Shown here piece after piece: positions 62,947 through 64,000 of a stretch of DNA of 64,000 nt. Under the pieces are notes generated by a model. It saw only the letters and a list, made by a program, of their open reading frames with translations, was not told the DNA's origin and made no database searches. The DNA comes from Alitta virens (taxonomy: Eukaryota; Annelida; Polychaeta; Phyllodocida; Nereididae). The stretch lies in contig OW028584.1 of assembly GCA_932294295.1 (NCBI GenBank), forward strand, positions 10,176,407-10,240,406, in the 5' to 3' direction. Position 1 is the stretch's first letter. The number at the start of each line of letters is the position of its first letter. A program made the translations under genes and the position numbers.

Positions 62947-64000
62947 GTGCGCCAGTCATTTGTAGCCAAGAACAACCCGGGCGTGCTCGACCAAAATCAG
63001 CAGTTGCTGGTCTGGTTCCCCAATGATGGCGCCTGCTACGTTTACGTCATCGTGCGTCTGGAATTCACAGCCACCCTTAATGACGACAGCGACGTCTTTC
63101 ACTGCTACCAAGACATCGACACCACGGCCAAGCGAAATGTCACCTTAATCCGGGTAACAAAGGCGAGACTGTTGTTTCAGACAAGTGCCACTCACTCAAC
63201 CCCACAGCCAAGTCCAGTCGACTGGACCTTCATGGATCCAGACGCGGCACCCGGATGTGTCTGAGAAGTGTCTCCTGCCTCAAGTAACTTCTGAGAAGCA
63301 TGTCTGGTTCCCCAATGATGGCGCCTGCTACGTCTACGTCATCGTGCATCTGGAATTCACAGCCACCCTTAATGACGACAGCGACGTCTTTCACTGCTAC
63401 CAAGACATCGACACCACGGCCAAGCGAAATGTCACCTTAATCCGGGTAACAAAGGCGAGACTGTTGTTTCAGACAAGTGCCACTCACTCAACCCCACAGC
63501 CAAGTCCAGTCGACTGGACCTTCATGGATCCAGACGCGGCACCCGGATGTGTCTGAGAAGTGTCTCCTGCCTCAAGTAACTTCTGACAAGCTTGTACAAG
63601 CTTGTAACTCTAGCCCGATGCAGTTCTGTGATATATAGCAAAGCTTATATAGAGTGCAATTCAATACGGATTCAAGGTCAACCTATACAGGCTCCTACGG
63701 GACCCCCTTGGGGTCTAAGGTGTGCGCCAGTCATTTGTAGCCAAGAACAACCCAGGCGTGCTCCACCAATATCAGCAGTTGCTGGTCTGGTTCCCCAATG
63801 ATAGCGCCCACTACGTCATCGTGCGTCTGGAATTCACAGCCACCCTGAATGACGACAGAGACGTCTTTCACTACTTCCAAGACATCGACACCATGGCCAA
63901 GCGAAATATCACCTGAATCTGGGTAACAAAGGCGAGACGGTTGTTTCAGACAACCCCACAGCCAAGTCCAGTCGACTGGACCTTCATGGATCCAGACGCG
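62947..64000 (+). repeat. Last L-292-C segment, cut by the window end
   Basis: Units: 62947 (B-L), 292-bp unit at 63302 (CpG loss at 63348), long linker, 63722 (C). The C unit is cut in its tail at 64000, so the array continues to the right. Confidence 0.95.
63302..63593 (+). repeat. 292-bp deleted unit
   Basis: Standard junction; leads through the perfect-palindrome linker into C unit 63722. Confidence 0.95.

Larger units (their letters stand above)
1..64000 (+). repeat. Satellite DNA array, ~464-bp unit, fills the window
   Basis: The whole window is head-to-tail copies of one unit, all on the + strand. Unit starts (GTGCGCCAG) run from 177 to 63722; 128 full-body units and 14 internally deleted units are present. 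Start-to-start lengths are mostly 458, 462, 464, 468, 479 or 483 bp, and 754-775 bp where a deleted unit follows. No gap over 300 bases lacks repeat sequence, and no unrelated insertion is present apart from a 159-bp linker extension near the left edge. Unit order is non-random and forms higher-order repeats. Eukaryotic heterochromatin is the natural setting (inference); I do not recognise the satellite family or species. Both ends lie inside the array, so its true size is larger than 64 kb. Confidence 0.98.

Noticed and set aside
1..64000. CRISPR array
   Set aside because: There are no short repeats with unique spacers; the 'linkers' are themselves repeated.
1..64000. Hammerhead ribozyme in the unit
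   Set aside because: The conserved CTGATGA core was not found on the + strand, nor its reverse complement tcatcag, although GAAA-like words occur.
1..64000. CENP-B box or telomere-type short repeats
   Set aside because: No match to the CENP-B box pattern (YTTCGTTGGAARCGGGA) and no tandem TTAGGG- or TTTAGGG-like words were seen.
2653..64000. Bacterial or phage repeat region
   Set aside because: No ribosome-binding sites, operons or continuous long frames; length and higher-order order are typical of eukaryotic satellites.

Overview
The window is one uninterrupted tandem satellite-DNA array. I found no gene, RNA gene or transposon in it. I count 128 unit starts on the + strand (recognised by the conserved GTGCGCCAG), spaced mostly 458-483 bp apart, plus 14 internally deleted units (13 of 292 bp, one of 277 bp). 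The last unit runs off the right edge. All units point the same way. Array length, unit size and higher-order structure suggest a eukaryotic chromosome (pericentromeric, centromeric, subtelomeric or similar heterochromatin). I cannot name the taxon. Recurrent CpG-to-TpG/CpA variants suggest a host that methylates CpG.

Each unit has a body (about 295-310 bp) and a linker (about 150-160 bp). I use working labels for body types. A: 'ttcgtaacc', 'cgagctcg', 'aattatgg'. B: 'tttgtagcc', 'cgtgctcg', 'aatgatgg'. C: 'gtgctccaccaatatcag', 'aatgatagcgccc', lacking 6 bp. D: like A but 'ttcataacc'. Body tails are long (L: TTA where others have TGA, plus 15 extra bp) or short (S). Linkers differ by 4 bp (3 bp + 1 bp). 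These three indels account for lengths 458, 462, 464, 468, 477, 479 and 483. The 292-bp unit is an L unit missing 187 bp that span the linker and the first part of the body.

Layout. 1-2,652: divergent, edge-like units, two of which carry a linker longer by 159 bp. 2,653-17,031: L unit followed by mostly C units and some A units. 17,032-40,073: L units (often with a 292-bp unit) followed by runs of A units and occasional C or D. 40,074-50,357: a very regular L-D-B-B tetramer of 1,871 bp. 50,358-61,562: nested duplications of 943, 1,407, 1,699 and 6,213 bp built from that tetramer. 61,563-64,000: return to C-type units. Each segment is headed by an L unit, and I annotate the array in those segments.

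Many open frames of 60-123 codons run through the units, but they start at GTG/TTG, overlap in several frames, and their variants fall about equally on all three codon positions. I treat them as non-coding today. A coding ancestor is possible but I could not identify one. The sequence mainly records how a satellite evolves: unequal exchange, chimeric units, a single-origin deletion unit spread through the array, one templated linker insertion, and a recently amplified tetramer.
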